This document shows positions 26,001-37,759 of a DNA stretch of 64,000 nt, in pieces (position 1 is the stretch's first letter; each line of letters opens with the position of its first letter). Source of the DNA: Paragyromitra xinjiangensis. Its lineage: Eukaryota > Ascomycota > Pezizomycetes > Pezizales > Discinaceae. The stretch is from assembly GCA_038503065.1 (NCBI GenBank), contig JBCAMK010000010.1, positions 868,001 through 932,000 of the forward strand, given 5' to 3'. The translations under genes and the position numbers were made by a program. The notes beneath the pieces are model-generated. The model was given only the letters and a program-made list of their open reading frames with translations. It did not search any database and was not told where the DNA came from.

Positions 26001-29000
26001 TTGGTGTCAAAGGATTATCGGGAAAAAATATGTACGTTAGCTAAAACCTAAGTGCATATTACATTGATATGGATTTGAATCGGGTCAATTGTATGAACGT
26101 AAAGAAAGTGGTCCACCCGATTGACTTTCCGCAGGCTGGTTAACATGGATGTTGGGTATTGCTAACTCAAGCCGTAAATTTCGGGGGGAGGGGGGTTTAT
26201 CTGCGCCTTTTTCGACACGGGAAGTAATAGGGAGATAAACAAGCCTAATAGATTTCTTTGTAGCTCCCAGTATGCGGAGGGCTGGGTAAGTTTCAAGGCT
26301 TAGTCGAAGTACCAAGTTTGGAATCATTAGCGTACGTGTATGTAGGTATTTACCTGAGCTGAGAGCAACTTTTTTTTTTGGGGGGGGGGGGAGTTGGGAG
26401 GCGTAAATATATAGAGGTGGGCGCCGAAAAATCAGAGGGAAATTATGTCCCTGTACCCTTCACTTAAGCTTGTGGAAGGCTATAGGCCTCAATGCAATGA
26501 TAAGAAAATATTAATTCCGTCGATAACCTAGCGAACGAAACCTTCCTCTAGATTCAAAGGCAGTAATACTGCCATATGAGCGAGATCAAACGATAGCCAT
26601 ATGTATCACACTTTACATGGCTATCCAGAAGCTAACCTTCACACATACTAGTAATCTGCATACGCGTATGTACTCTACTTCACTACTTAAAATTTGACTA
26701 TCACTGTTGGTGTGTTGAAGTAAGGGTTCAGTCTGAAATAGTAGCTAAGCCTAAAAAAATAGCGCCACTCCCTAAACCACCACTACTTCGCAGCGAGGTG
26801 GGGAGTGTCGAGCTAGACACTAAACTAAAACAAAACCTAGAAAGAAAATCGGTACATTGTCTAAGATGGTAGCTGAGTCCCCTCCACTTTTTTTTGTTAG
26901 AGTCACCAGATATGATACCGCCTCATGCCTGGATCTAGATGCGACACGCGTACAGCCAGTTGCCTGACCAGTTGTCCTGTGGGGTTGCTAGCTATAGACT
27001 TTGCGGATATGTCGGATACCTGGTGACCGCTGGTGGGGAATAAGTTATATTGTGAACCTCTGGCTTGTTCTATAGAGACAAGAGATTATGTACCCCGATG
27101 CTGGGATCGACAAAAATAAGTAACCTAGCGAACAACCCAACCCCGCCTGAAATCCCCCAGCCTACGTAATCATTATAGTGACGGGGCAATATGTTTCTCA
27201 CGGCGGCCTCGGCCTCTTTTTGTAAGCCGCCCGCTGGCCCGCTGGCCCGATCCAATAGTTCTTCATTTCCTTAATTGGGTGAATCCTTGATTGGAGAACG
27301 GCGGCAGGCTGTACTACATTACCGGCAAGTACATGTAGCCATGGTGTTTGGTAGTTGGGAGTACAAGGGCTTCTACGCGCATACGCTCGCGTTTACTTGG
27401 GGGATCAGGCTGAGCTTTAGTGGAAGTAATTGGTAGAGGGAAGAGAACTTCGTGTGAATTCCAGTATTCTTGAAGATAGTAGCGTACTGCAGGCAGAGTA
27501 CTATCTCTTCCCCGTGACGTGGAGCGTCTCGCGAAATTCCCTCATCTCTTCTGATTGCAATGCACTTGTTGATACCCAAGAGTGCAAGTCGGTAATCTGC
27601 CCTATGGGCTCGCAGTCGCATGTGTTCCTGCGTAAATAAAAGATTTACGCGTTGATTATTTACAGTGTGTATCGCGCAGGCACATTGATCTGTTCTAATG
27701 GTACTTTTGAAATTTCATTGGATCCTGCTTTCCTTGCGTGCAATATTCCCTGCTAAATTACTCGCATCCATGGTGCATGAGTGCCCTGGGTTCACCCTAT
27801 TATGATCAGCGTCAAGCGGCTTTCGCCATATGTATTTGGTTGTGAATCGTTTGCATGGAAGCGAGGGGAGCAAATACCGTGGATTGTATTTCTTTTCTTA
27901 TTCTTTCTCCATTCATCTGCTCTGCAGGTACCGGAACATCTCTTCTATTGCTTCAAAGGCATACGTGGGCAGCAGAACGGGGCACTTAAGAATCGCATCA
28001 TGCGGTGATATGAGGCTCAATTGGCTCTCCAGAGCTCGGTTGATATATACTCTACATACATATATAATATTTAGTCGCTTGAAGTGCGAATAGTTTCGGA
28101 TCACTATGCCAACCAACCTTGGTTTTGGGGTATAAGTATCAGATGCAGCATTTGCGATAGGGTTCACTCACGAGAATGTATCGATTGTCGCGTGGAGATT
28201 TCGATGTCCGTTGAACACTTCCGACGCTTGTTGATGCTGGTTCCTGGGTCTGCCACGTGCAGGTGAACTAATTACCGACAACGTTCACTCGGCTAATCCT
28301 AACCCCCACAACATTTAGTTATTTTTTTTCTAGCTCAGGTGAAAGCTGTTTCCTGCTGTTTCTTTTTTCTTTCTTCTCTCGAATCATGTCGGTATCATGC
28401 TGTCTTTGTACATGTCATTGCGGAGACGTGGCAGCAGCGGTGAACGTACTGCCCAGTTTCTGGTTTTTAATGGGCGTTTGCAAAAGAAGTACATGTAGGC
28501 TGCTACTGGGTCAAAACTGCCGCCGAGGGAAGGAAACAAAATACCCTGCCCATCTAGCCGCTTCCTATCGTTTTTGATGAGCGGTCAAGCGAATTGAGGC
28601 AGTGTTATGAAATATGTTAGTACTCAAGTCTCGAGTTGTCTTGACTACTTCATAGCGGCTATGTGGAAATTCGTTAGGATTCGGATTAATTCTTTGTTTT
28701 TCTCTGGGGTCTGGGCTGAACTGGGCTCGGTCAACCAAGAGTGGAGGGAACAAGAAAAGAAGAAGGTAGTGCCTGCGCCAGCCAAGAGCCGGCCATCGGT
28801 GCTGGTGCTGCACCAAAAGCCAGTCCGTGCCGTGAAGCAGCCCGATCCGTGAAGCGTGAAGCGGGAAGGCGTGGGAAAGAGGTGGTGTGGAGCCGCGACC
28901 GCTGACTGGGTGGCGATCCTTGTAGGCTGCGGGTTGCTCAGGAACCGAAGTCTGTCAAACGAACTTGGCAGGGCAAAGGCAACCTTTGATAATGCTCCGC

Positions 29001-29344
29001 AACCACAACAACATCATCGCGAAAAATTTCGTTTCATTGCCGTCAACCACTTAGGTAACCCGCATGATGGCAGCCGATGCGGAGAGGCCCACACGCCGTG
29101 CCACAAACCGTTAGATTCTCCACGGATAAGGCTTGAGGATCAGTATGATGCCAGCCAAGGGAGGGGCGAGAAAAAAATTGAGAGAACGAGAGAATTTTCA
29201 CATCTCGCGCAGGTGAATATTCGATATGGGGGACGTCTTTAAAAGGGCTGCTTCCTGGCTGCATCTAAGAATCCCATCAGGAACGACATTCACTCTCTAG
29301 TCAGTCTCTCTCTTTCTTGCTACGAACCATCCTACACTCTTTAG

Positions 29345-29872
29345 GTGAGTTAGACGTGATTTTCACTGCGTTTTGATCCTGGCCTTTCATTCCCACATTT
29401 ACCCTTTTTATTCGCACCCGTGCGAGCCATTCAGGCGGGTAGAACACCCCCTGTTTGGACTATCTTAAGATATCATTTAATTTCCCAAGTCAGCCTGTCT
29501 GTGTACGCTGTGAGCCCTGCTGCTTATTGCGGGTTACCTCAACTCACATACATACATGTATGTACTCTCTGTGCTGTACTGTACAGGCAAGCCGCAAGCA
29601 CCACGGACCACAGACCACAGACAGACAGAATGGCAGTCGGACGGCATCCCCTGGCATTCGTAACCCAGCTCATCCCCCACCCCCTATCCCACATCCCCCC
29701 AAATTCATCCAATCCTTTCCTCCCAATGCATCCAGCCTCTCTGTCTCTCTCTCCGTCTCCGCAGTACTTCTATCTCTTCTTCCCTCCCTCTCCGCTGCTT
29801 CTTCCTTCCTCCTTCACCCTGCTCATCCCGCTTTCGTCCTTCCTTACATTGCTAATTGTCTCTCTCTCACAG
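29345..29872 (+). other. Probable 5'UTR intron of the SUN-family gene
   Basis: A strong GTGAGT donor at 29345, a GCTAATTG branch-like site near 29850 and a polypyrimidine-CACAG acceptor ending at 29872 define a 528-bp intron before the ATG at 30085. It is pyrimidine-rich and has an apparent but meaningless 213-codon frame. A TATA-like TTTAAAAG lies near 29240. Long 5'UTR introns are frequent in highly expressed fungal wall genes. Confidence 0.5.
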
Positions 29873-30084
29873 GAAAAGGACTTATTTGTTCCCTTTCCCA
29901 TCACACTCCTTTCAAGACAAGCATTCACGGAACACGTAGCAGCAGCGGTTGCATACCTCTTTTTGGCCCCTCCTTCCTTCTCTCATTTAAGAAGACTAGC
30001 TTCGACCCTCTCTCTGCTACCAATCCTTGCTACAGCATTTTTTGCTAGAGCTTTATCCTAAAATCTTTTTCCAAACGAACCGCA

Positions 30085-31363
30085 ATGAAGGTCGACGCTG
30101 GACTCTTCTCACTTGCCCTTGCTGGCTTTGCTGCTTTGGCTGCCGCTCAGCCCCACGGAATCAAGCACCGTCATGTCGCCCGCAATGTTCAGGTTGTGAC
30201 GGAGTTAACTACACAGTATGTCACGGTCACTGGTGTTCCACCAACTGCCACTGGCTCCGCAGCTCCTTCAGGAACTCCTGGCTTTTCTATCGAATCCGAC
30301 AACGATGGTGATTCCTCTCCTCATGGGGCCCATTCCGTCGTCAATTCTGCGGGTTCTAGCATCGTCCCTACCTCTACCCCTACTTCAAGCGCTTCGACGT
30401 CTACTACAACGTCTGCCACGGCATCTTCTTCATCTGCTGCGGCTAGCAGTGACAGTAGCGACAGTTCTTTCAATCTATCAATTGACCCCGTTAGCGGCAA
30501 GGGCGTTGATTCCAACCCCAACACTGGCAAGAATTTCCCCGATGGTACGCTTAGCTGCGACACATTTCCCTCAGCGTACGGTGCCATTCCGATGACTTGG
30601 GTCACCAAGCAAGGTTGGTCCGGTATCCAAACCGGTAACAGCAACGGCGACGCTGTTGGGGTGTGTGTCGAGGGAGCCCTATGCTCATACGCTTGCCCCG
30701 CCGGCTTCAGCAAATCGCAATGGCCCGCAGATCAGCCTTCTGATGGCGAAAGTCGCGGTGGGCTTCTTTGCCAGGGCGGTAAGCTTCACCTTACGCGTTC
30801 TTCGTACCCTCAACTATGCCAGCCTGGCGCAGGCGGTGTTACTGTCCAGAACAAGCTGAGCAAAACTGTTTCTGTGTGCCGTACTGATTATCCTGGTAAG
30901 ATTTATCCTCCGGATCCAATGATTGATTTTGTGCTAATATCGAAATTTAGGGTCTGAGAATATGGTTGTACCTTTGTCATGCTCTGCCGGTTCCTCGAAA
31001 CCTTTGACCGTCCCTATCGCTGCTGATTCATATGAATGGCAAGGAAAATTTACTTCTGCTCAGTATTATGTTAACCCAGCCGGCACCGATGTCGAAGACG
31101 GCTGCAAGTGGGGTCAAAGTGGGCAGGATCTCGGCAACTGGGCTCCCATGATTTTTGGTGCTGGGCAGACAGGTAACACGATGTGGTTGTCTATAAGCCA
31201 AAACCAGCTCAACAACGCTCCTCTCGGCTACAACGTCGAGATCACGGGCGGTAACAGTAAATGTACCTATATTAATGGTGTATTCTCCCAGCCGGGGGGC
31301 TGCACCACTGCTGTTCCGGCCGGCTCCTCTGCTGCCTTTGTCTTAACCCCATGCGATAACTAA
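30085..31363 (+). CDS. SUN-family secreted cell-wall protein (GH132 type)
   Basis: Two exons, 30085-30895 and 30951-31363, give 407 aa. The 55-bp intron has GTAAGA and TTTAG borders and a GCTAAT branch site, and keeps frame at DYPG-SEN. A signal peptide covers residues 1-21 (AGFAALAAAQ). A Ser/Thr-rich segment at about 90-135 is probably O-mannosylated. The SUN domain fills about 150-407 and has the diagnostic C-X5-C-X3-C-X24-C pattern (CVEGALCSYAC followed by 24 residues and Cys), with GCKWG and YNVEI motifs near the end. SUN proteins (yeast SUN4, SIM1, UTH1, NCA3; Aspergillus SunA) act at the wall during septation and cell separation and have reported activity on beta-1,3-glucan. The N-terminal HRH...ARNVQVVT segment resembles other filamentous-fungal SUN proteins. 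The specific paralogue cannot be decided from this sequence. Confidence 0.95.
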
Positions 31364-33124
31364 GCGTCTTGATCATTATTGTGGTATTTTTCATCTGTTT
31401 ACTGGGTTGCATTTTTAAGGGAGCCAGGTTACATAAGCGGGGTTGACGAATCGGAGATATACAACTTGCATCATCGGTTAATCGGGCTTTCGGCAAAAAA
31501 AAGGGGGGGAATCTTCAAAAAAAGGATCCTTTTCGAGGTTATTGTGTTTCTGCTTGGGATTTGTTAGACTTATTTTGTTCAGGCGGTGGTTTCCTTTTCC
31601 AGGTTTCTCTGGCCAACCTTTATCCGGCCAAGTCGCATCATTCATGTATCTCCTTTGTCTTCAGTCTCTTTTATTTGCTATATAAGTCTGTTTCTTTTTT
31701 TCTGAAAGTGTGAACATATAGCTCGTCGAGGATTGGAGAGAGGGTTTTGAAATGATCTCACGGACTGGTTCTGCCGGGATGAGACTTTTCTGTTCTTTGT
31801 ACAAACTTACTTGCATACAACGTTTTTATTCCATTTTATATTGGAGGATTGCCTCATTTGCCACATGCATACATGCTGTCTCCTATAAAGTTAATTATAT
31901 CAGGTTAATCGTGTTTTTATTTCAACTATGGTGGATGATGGGCAGTAATTTCTAGTCTTTGAACAGCTCTCAACTTAGTAAAATTCAGACAGCTGTGGTA
32001 CTTAATGTTGTTTGGTAATTGATAAGGCGTGACCTGTGTACACCAAGGATGCCCTACAATTGTGTTGGGATTTTTTTGCGTTTCTCTAACTTAGCAGTCT
32101 CTGAGCAATCCCTGTGTACCGCAAGGCTGCATAATATTCGTAGCAATGCAAGTCACACTGCGTTAGGGCACTCGTAATTGAATGACGTTTCCGAGCATGA
32201 AGGTGCATACCAGCAGAATAGTAGCGAGCAGTGAGATTCAACCAGTTGAGGTGACTGGACTGCAGTGAAAAGCGCATCAACAGAATTCTAGCCAACAGAG
32301 CAGCAAAGTTTCAGGTTCTGAGGTCGAATCGGGTTGGATCCAGGGCAGGGTCAAGTGCTTGAGCTTCCAGCCGTGGTTCTGAGCCTTAAGATTGGTTATG
32401 CGGATCAAATACACCTACATACTGGCCGAAATAGGTTACTCAGGGGGCTCAATTTCACTCCTCGCCTACTATTCTCCCTACTCTACTGTATGCACCTTCA
32501 TGTAGACCCAGGCCAGTTCGGAAACGTTGCTCAAATACAAGTATGTACTTCTCGCTTTGTTCTCTGGGTAACGACATTGCCTATTTGTGTATATGTGCAG
32601 TTTTGGTGGCGGACCAACTCTAGAGCGGCCCTCGATCCCCCCTATCAGTCTAAAGAAGCAAAGACAGTATGTGAAAAAATATTGTTTTTTTCTTTCATTT
32701 ATGATATTGATACACGCCTAAGCAATCAACTGCACCTAAAAGACCTCTTGCTTCTCGGTATATGCTGATGGGAAAGTAAACGGAAAAACGCTGGGAGTAA
32801 GACGTTTTGAGGATTACGCCATTATGATCTTAAGTAAAGCGGTCCTATCAGTAGCGACAGACCCCCTGAAACCCGACAAAGAAATAAATAATAGAATGTT
32901 GAGTAGGTAAAGGAAAAAAATAAATAAGGGCACATGTGGTTATCACTAATCCACAAAGAGCGGTTGCACAGCATTCTAATCCGCCCGTTGCAAAAACGAA
33001 GGAAAGGTAACGGACAAAATTCTCTCTCAAAAAGTGGGAGAAAAAGGAAACAATAAGTCAAGCAGGTCATCCCTCACATCTGAACACGCAGCACAAGAAG
33101 CCAAACCCCGCTCGTGCGCGCCAC
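31364..33124. other. Convergent spacer between the SUN gene and a minus-strand gene
   Basis: Holds the 3' ends of both neighbours. A 144-codon frame at 32334-32768 has no coding signature. No repeat or RNA gene is recognised. Confidence 0.5.
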
Positions 33125-33619
33125 TTACAATCCCTCACCAGCCGACTTCTGAAATCTCCTAGCCACCTCTTCAATGCCCCAGCTCGCCATCCGCGCTTCT
33201 GCCAGCCTGTCCGCGGGCGCGATGACAGTCCCAACTAGCATATCCCCAGTAGCTGGTACCGGAGCTGAATTTCGGTGACGACTGTAATCATCTATTTCAT
33301 CAGTGGAACCGGCAGAGGATGAGGAGAGATGTTCGGCAACGGTAGCGGTTTGGATGACGGCGGCGCCAGTACCAGTTGCGAGTGTTACGCGTAGAGGTTG
33401 GCCAAGGCCCATTCGTGATGCGGTGTCATGGGCCTGCACAAAGGCGGAGGAGAGGGATGACAGGCCAGAATTTGATGGCTCTGGATGCGTGGAAAGAATC
33501 GGAATAGAGTTCGTGTCGGTAAGGTGTGTTGTGAGAGGACCCCCCTGAGCAAGGTTCGCGAAGTGGGATTGGAGGGACGCAGCGCGCAGCTGTTGGGCGG
33601 TTGAAGTCTGCGAGGACAT
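33125..33619 (-). CDS. Small conserved-looking protein, possibly Roadblock/LC7-like
   Basis: Single exon, 164 aa from the ATG at 33619; an in-frame ATG at 33727 would add 36 residues of unlikely N-terminus, so I prefer the internal start (MSSQTSTAQQLRAAS). After an Ala/Gln-rich helix and a Ser-rich segment come GQPLRVTLATGTGAAVIQTA (about 92-111), an acidic/Ser loop, and MLVGTVIAP followed by the helix RLAEARMASWGIEEVARRF. Alternating hydrophobic strands around a Gly-rich turn and a final amphipathic helix resemble Roadblock/LC7 subunits such as those of the fungal EGO/Ragulator complex. This is an inference from pattern only, and I do not recognise a named family. The flanking G8 homopolymer and TTTGTTTG repeat upstream (33740-33810) lie in its promoter. 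Confidence 0.68.
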   Translation of the reverse strand: MSSQTSTAQQLRAASLQSHFANLAQGGPLTTHLTDTNSIPILSTHPEPSNSGLSSLSSAFVQAHDTASRMGLGQPLRVTLATGTGAAVIQTATVAEHLSSSSAGSTDEIDDYSRHRNSAPVPATGDMLVGTVIAPADRLAEARMASWGIEEVARRFQKSAGEGL

Positions 33620-36600
33620 TGGAGATTTGAGGGAAGGGGTGGGGTGGGGTTTCCTGCCAGCTGGATTGGTTCGAGGATACTCGATGAACTGCGTTTTCTG
33701 GTAATTGGGGAGAAAATGTAGGTGCACCTTATTATATCATGTGTGGGGGGGGGGTCGTGTATAAGTGGTTACAGCTGAACCACGGCGCTGGTTTGTTTGT
33801 TTGTTTGACAGACAGTAGCAGGAGAGAGAAACAGCAAGCTGAAGAAGCAGGAGGAGAAGAAGTTATCTCTTTATCTGGGAGTCATGAGGCTCACGAGAGA
33901 AGGGGGGGAGGGCAGTAGAGTAGCAGTACCTAGTAGTATTAGTAGAATGTATAAATAAATGTATCTATGATGTTTAGTTACATGGTCCGATATCTCAATC
34001 ATTTTCAGACATGTTTTCTTATTTTTGTGGTCCTTTGCTCAGTCTTTCCGCTCCTGCGAAGGAAGGGGGTAGTTTTTGAAGGAGGGTTTTTACTTCCTCC
34101 CAGAACGTTTGTATTTCTTTTCCGCGGGCGCAATCTTACTCTAACTTCCAGGACCCTGCGAGCGTATGTATCCGGGTAAAATCTTGGCAGTCGTGCTGGG
34201 GTGTGACAGGGTTGCTGGCTCGTTTTGCGACTTCTCGAAACTGAGGGCCGGTTTACTTACATGTACTTACCCTTTGCGGAGAGGCCTCGCGTGCCTTTGT
34301 GAATCCGTACTCTGGTACTTTGGCAGGAAAAGTCCGTTTCTACTTGTCCAGGGCTCGCCTGGCCGCCGAATTTGCAAACTCTCCTACTGCTGAATTCACC
34401 ACCCGCCTCCAGAGCTCGCCTCCATTGACGCAGCTGTGAATAATGATGGGGACCGCAGTTGCTTGTGGGGTGGCCTGATGACGAACAGGGTTGGCAAGGA
34501 CCAACTACTAAACCACGCGCAGTCATAGTACCTGGGAACAGTCAATTGCGAACGGGAGAATAAAACAGCCATAGGATAGCCTCTATCATTGGTAAACTGT
34601 AGGGGCAATTAGGGTAGTGAAAGATCTGGTACTTTTGCGAACGGGTTTGGAGATTCTGCACAGGGCGGTGTGAGAACGAGTTTAGATTCTATGGTTTGAG
34701 GCTGCTCCTTACCAGGCAGACTTTGCCGTAAAATGGCTTTTCGATAGTATCACATGTCCTTATCTTATCGGCCGTGGTTGCTTACATGTAGCGTAGGGTT
34801 TTGGTGCTTGGCGGATTCACTTTCTCTCGACGACACCCACACCTAGCTACTCTTTCAATCGCGGAGAATATTTCAAACAACTTTGCATACCGTAGCTGAT
34901 CCTCAAGTACTCTTATCCTCGGCTGACCGTGCAGTTCAAGCATCATGGTTGCATGCCCTTGAGACGCTATGTGTTCGGAAGCAAGCACCTCTCCCCCAGA
35001 CCTGGCGACCTCGAAAAACAAGTTAGAAACTGTTACCTCTTGTCAAGGCCCGACGTCTTTGCCAAACAAGCTAGAGGTCAATGGCAACTTTAACAAATCT
35101 ACTATCGCTACCGGATAGCGAATCAGTCAATTGGTGCTGCGATTCTAGGGGTAGGGAGAGGTTGAGCACGACGCAATCTTGTTGGAGGACTAAAAGATCT
35201 GTCTTCCACGAGATACTATTACGAATCTCTAAATTCAATTTTGTGATTCAAGAGTCATAAACTATAGAGGGTTCCTCACAGGTGGTAGGTCATGTTTGAA
35301 AAAAATCACTACAACGATATGCTACTACAATCCTCGGCATAGATATCCTCTATATAAGCTGGCCATGTCGTTGTAGGATGCAGCTAGTTGACGGAAACCT
35401 TGTATTTTTCTTCGACGTCTTTCTAATACTCTTTTGAAAAGGCCCATGTTATGCTATCCAAATTTGTTAATCGTCTGTGACAAATCCCAGAGCAGTTACG
35501 TATACATATTCGACTCTTTTTAAAATAGTTTTTTTTTCGAGATTCAGTCTCAGGGTGCGACAACTGGATCTTATATTGTACTTTTTTTCCTCATGAGATT
35601 TGCCTTCTGGAAATGTCGCTATTGAAGATGGGTCCGCACCGCCATATTTGTTAGCAGACTAGTGGGTGTCTACAATTCTCATGTCTAGGGTTTGCGGATG
35701 TTGTCCACCATATTTGCGATGCTGATAAGCTCCGATCACAACCGTTCCTATTCACCCTAGATTTGGTCACGTATCTATTCCATATACCTAGATACCCTTA
35801 CTGTACACGAACATTTTCGCACTCATAATTCATATGTAAGCAATACCGACTATTTTTACTGTGACGTGAAAGCAAAAGTGATATCGAGCAGCGGCTTCAC
35901 CCCTATCGTAAAAATCGCTGGTCTCGCAACACCAAACCTGTGCGTACCGCCGCATATGACAACATTTTATTCTTTTCGAAAGCCTAATTCCAAGCTAGCT
36001 TTGGCAGGAGTATGCCTTAGGCAGAGATAATCTAGAATAGCGGAGATACTACTTCTATCTCGCGGGAAGCTGTGCTTTGGCAAAGAGTTTTGGGATTATC
36101 GGAGGGAAACCCGGGGTTGAAGATAGCTTCCTTTCGAGGAAATACATGTACTCACACCCACAGAGCCCCAATGCACTTTCCTAACTGAGGCAAGCTTTCC
36201 AGCCAACTTCCCTGGCAATTGTATAGGTAACCACGTCTAAATTCACCAGATATTGACGATACCTGCTGGCAGCACTTAAGAGTAGGTTTCCGGCCGATAT
36301 GTTTAATAATTTGGTTGGTGTCTTCTGTTTCTCAGTGACTAAGGTATTCTCTGCCAAGTGTCTTTTGGGCTCGGTTTTTGTTCTGGTTTGCGGTGGGTCA
36401 CTCGTCCTCCAGAAACTCCATCAGGACGAATCATATAGAGGCTGTCACAAAATTCCTGGCTCAATCACGTGGCGGAGGTTTTTGTTGGTGGATATCTGAG
36501 AGGGAAAGGGGTACTATGAAAAATATGTCTCTAATACTGCGAAGCTGGGAAAATTTATGGTGTAATGGAAAATCCAAACATCTGCGTACGCGTATACTAA

Positions 36601-37759
36601 AGGACGAAAGAAGTATCTCACACCGTGAAGTACGAACTAATTGTAGCTATATCGCGGGGCTAGCCAGCCCTAGGACCTCTTGGCTCGGGACCTCTGTTTG
36701 TTTACGACTTGTTCTAATACCTAGCAAAGAACAAGAAAGAAATAGTGATAAACAAATAGGGGGAGCTAGGAATTTGGTAGTACTGCCTATGGTGTTTGGA
36801 TTACTCTATTCACGGGGCCAGTAAGTTGATGCATGCTGGGTATGCCACACGTCCTGATATTGGGCCGGGGACATGACTGATTTGGGCACTGGTTTTCTCA
36901 AATTAAAATAGTTTTGTTAGGGAGTGTTTTGTATATGTATTAATGAGGCATTGAAGTTACATGTGGTCTACGTGATTAGCTACATATATATGTATCTTCG
37001 TCACATATTTCAAGTAGTAACCTCGCTTACTTTCATCCAACCGCTTCGCTGCTGCCAACGGCTCAGACGATCGGTCATGTCTGGGACATAATAACTGAGA
37101 TCCATACGGTGGTACGCAGGTACATAACATGCCTGGGCCCTTCACACACTCTACACCTGTACAGTTCTCTCCAACAAGTCGCTATTGGCTATTTAACGGC
37201 GGGTTGTGAAAGCCCTTATTATTGGGTAAAGAAAAAGCACCATGTTTCACCATGGTTATATGTATAGTAGCATTGGGAAAGCCTTGGCAGATGGTTGTAA
37301 ATCAAGCTAGAGAACAGTAAATAAAAAGAGAAAAAATATATATACATGCTGACCTGCTAAATAGCATTCAGTCACTTTGTATAGCAATCTTCTACGGAAA
37401 TTAAGGTTCTAATCCGCCGGCAGTCTTACTCAGAGTGAGAAGGGTGCCAGGGCTTTGCGAACAGGGTTGTGCTTGTGTAGGTTAATAAGGCATATTTTAT
37501 CGTATTACCGTGATTTAAGTCCAGCTATCCAGTACCTCAAGGATGCATGTGACTATGGTGCAACAACCGGGTAACTGTTATGCATATGGCTTTCATCACC
37601 CTACAACCCCCCCAATTCCAACATCGTTTCCCCCCATTCCAGGATCTATATATATTCATCTGCGGGTTCTTGCTCTATCAGTTTAGCTGTCGACTAAACT
37701 ATTTGCATAGTTGTGTTTCCTTCCTAACTATCTTACGCAAAGAGCGAAGTTGTGCAAGT
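33620..37759. other. Intergenic spacer, no supported gene
   Basis: The left end is the promoter of the small minus-strand gene. Frames up to 148 codons (36378-36824) lack motifs. TACATGTA occurs at 34258, 34783 and 36143. The last 150 bases lead into the coiled-coil gene at 37760. Confidence 0.5.

Larger units (their letters stand above)
20766..29344. other. 8.5-kb AT-rich gene desert
   Basis: No coding region is supported over 8.5 kb; all frames are short (at most 128 codons) and without motifs. It contains a small retro-insertion (22445-22675), overlapping palindromes (23001-23056), (TA)n-rich tracts around 21717-21765, a T9G10-type homopolymer junction near 26370-26391, and TACATGTA sites at 22255, 24774, 27330 and 28490. 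The density of TA steps may reflect old mutated transposons, but I could not recognise any. Confidence 0.5.

Noticed and set aside
28856..29242. 128-codon plus-strand frame upstream of the SUN gene
   Set aside because: No motif, and it ends next to the TATA-like box of the SUN gene, so it is more likely promoter DNA.
29420..30061. 213-codon plus-strand frame before the SUN gene
   Set aside because: Pro/Ser/Leu-rich translation of a CT-rich tract; two frames are open over the same bases, and it falls in the probable 5'UTR intron.
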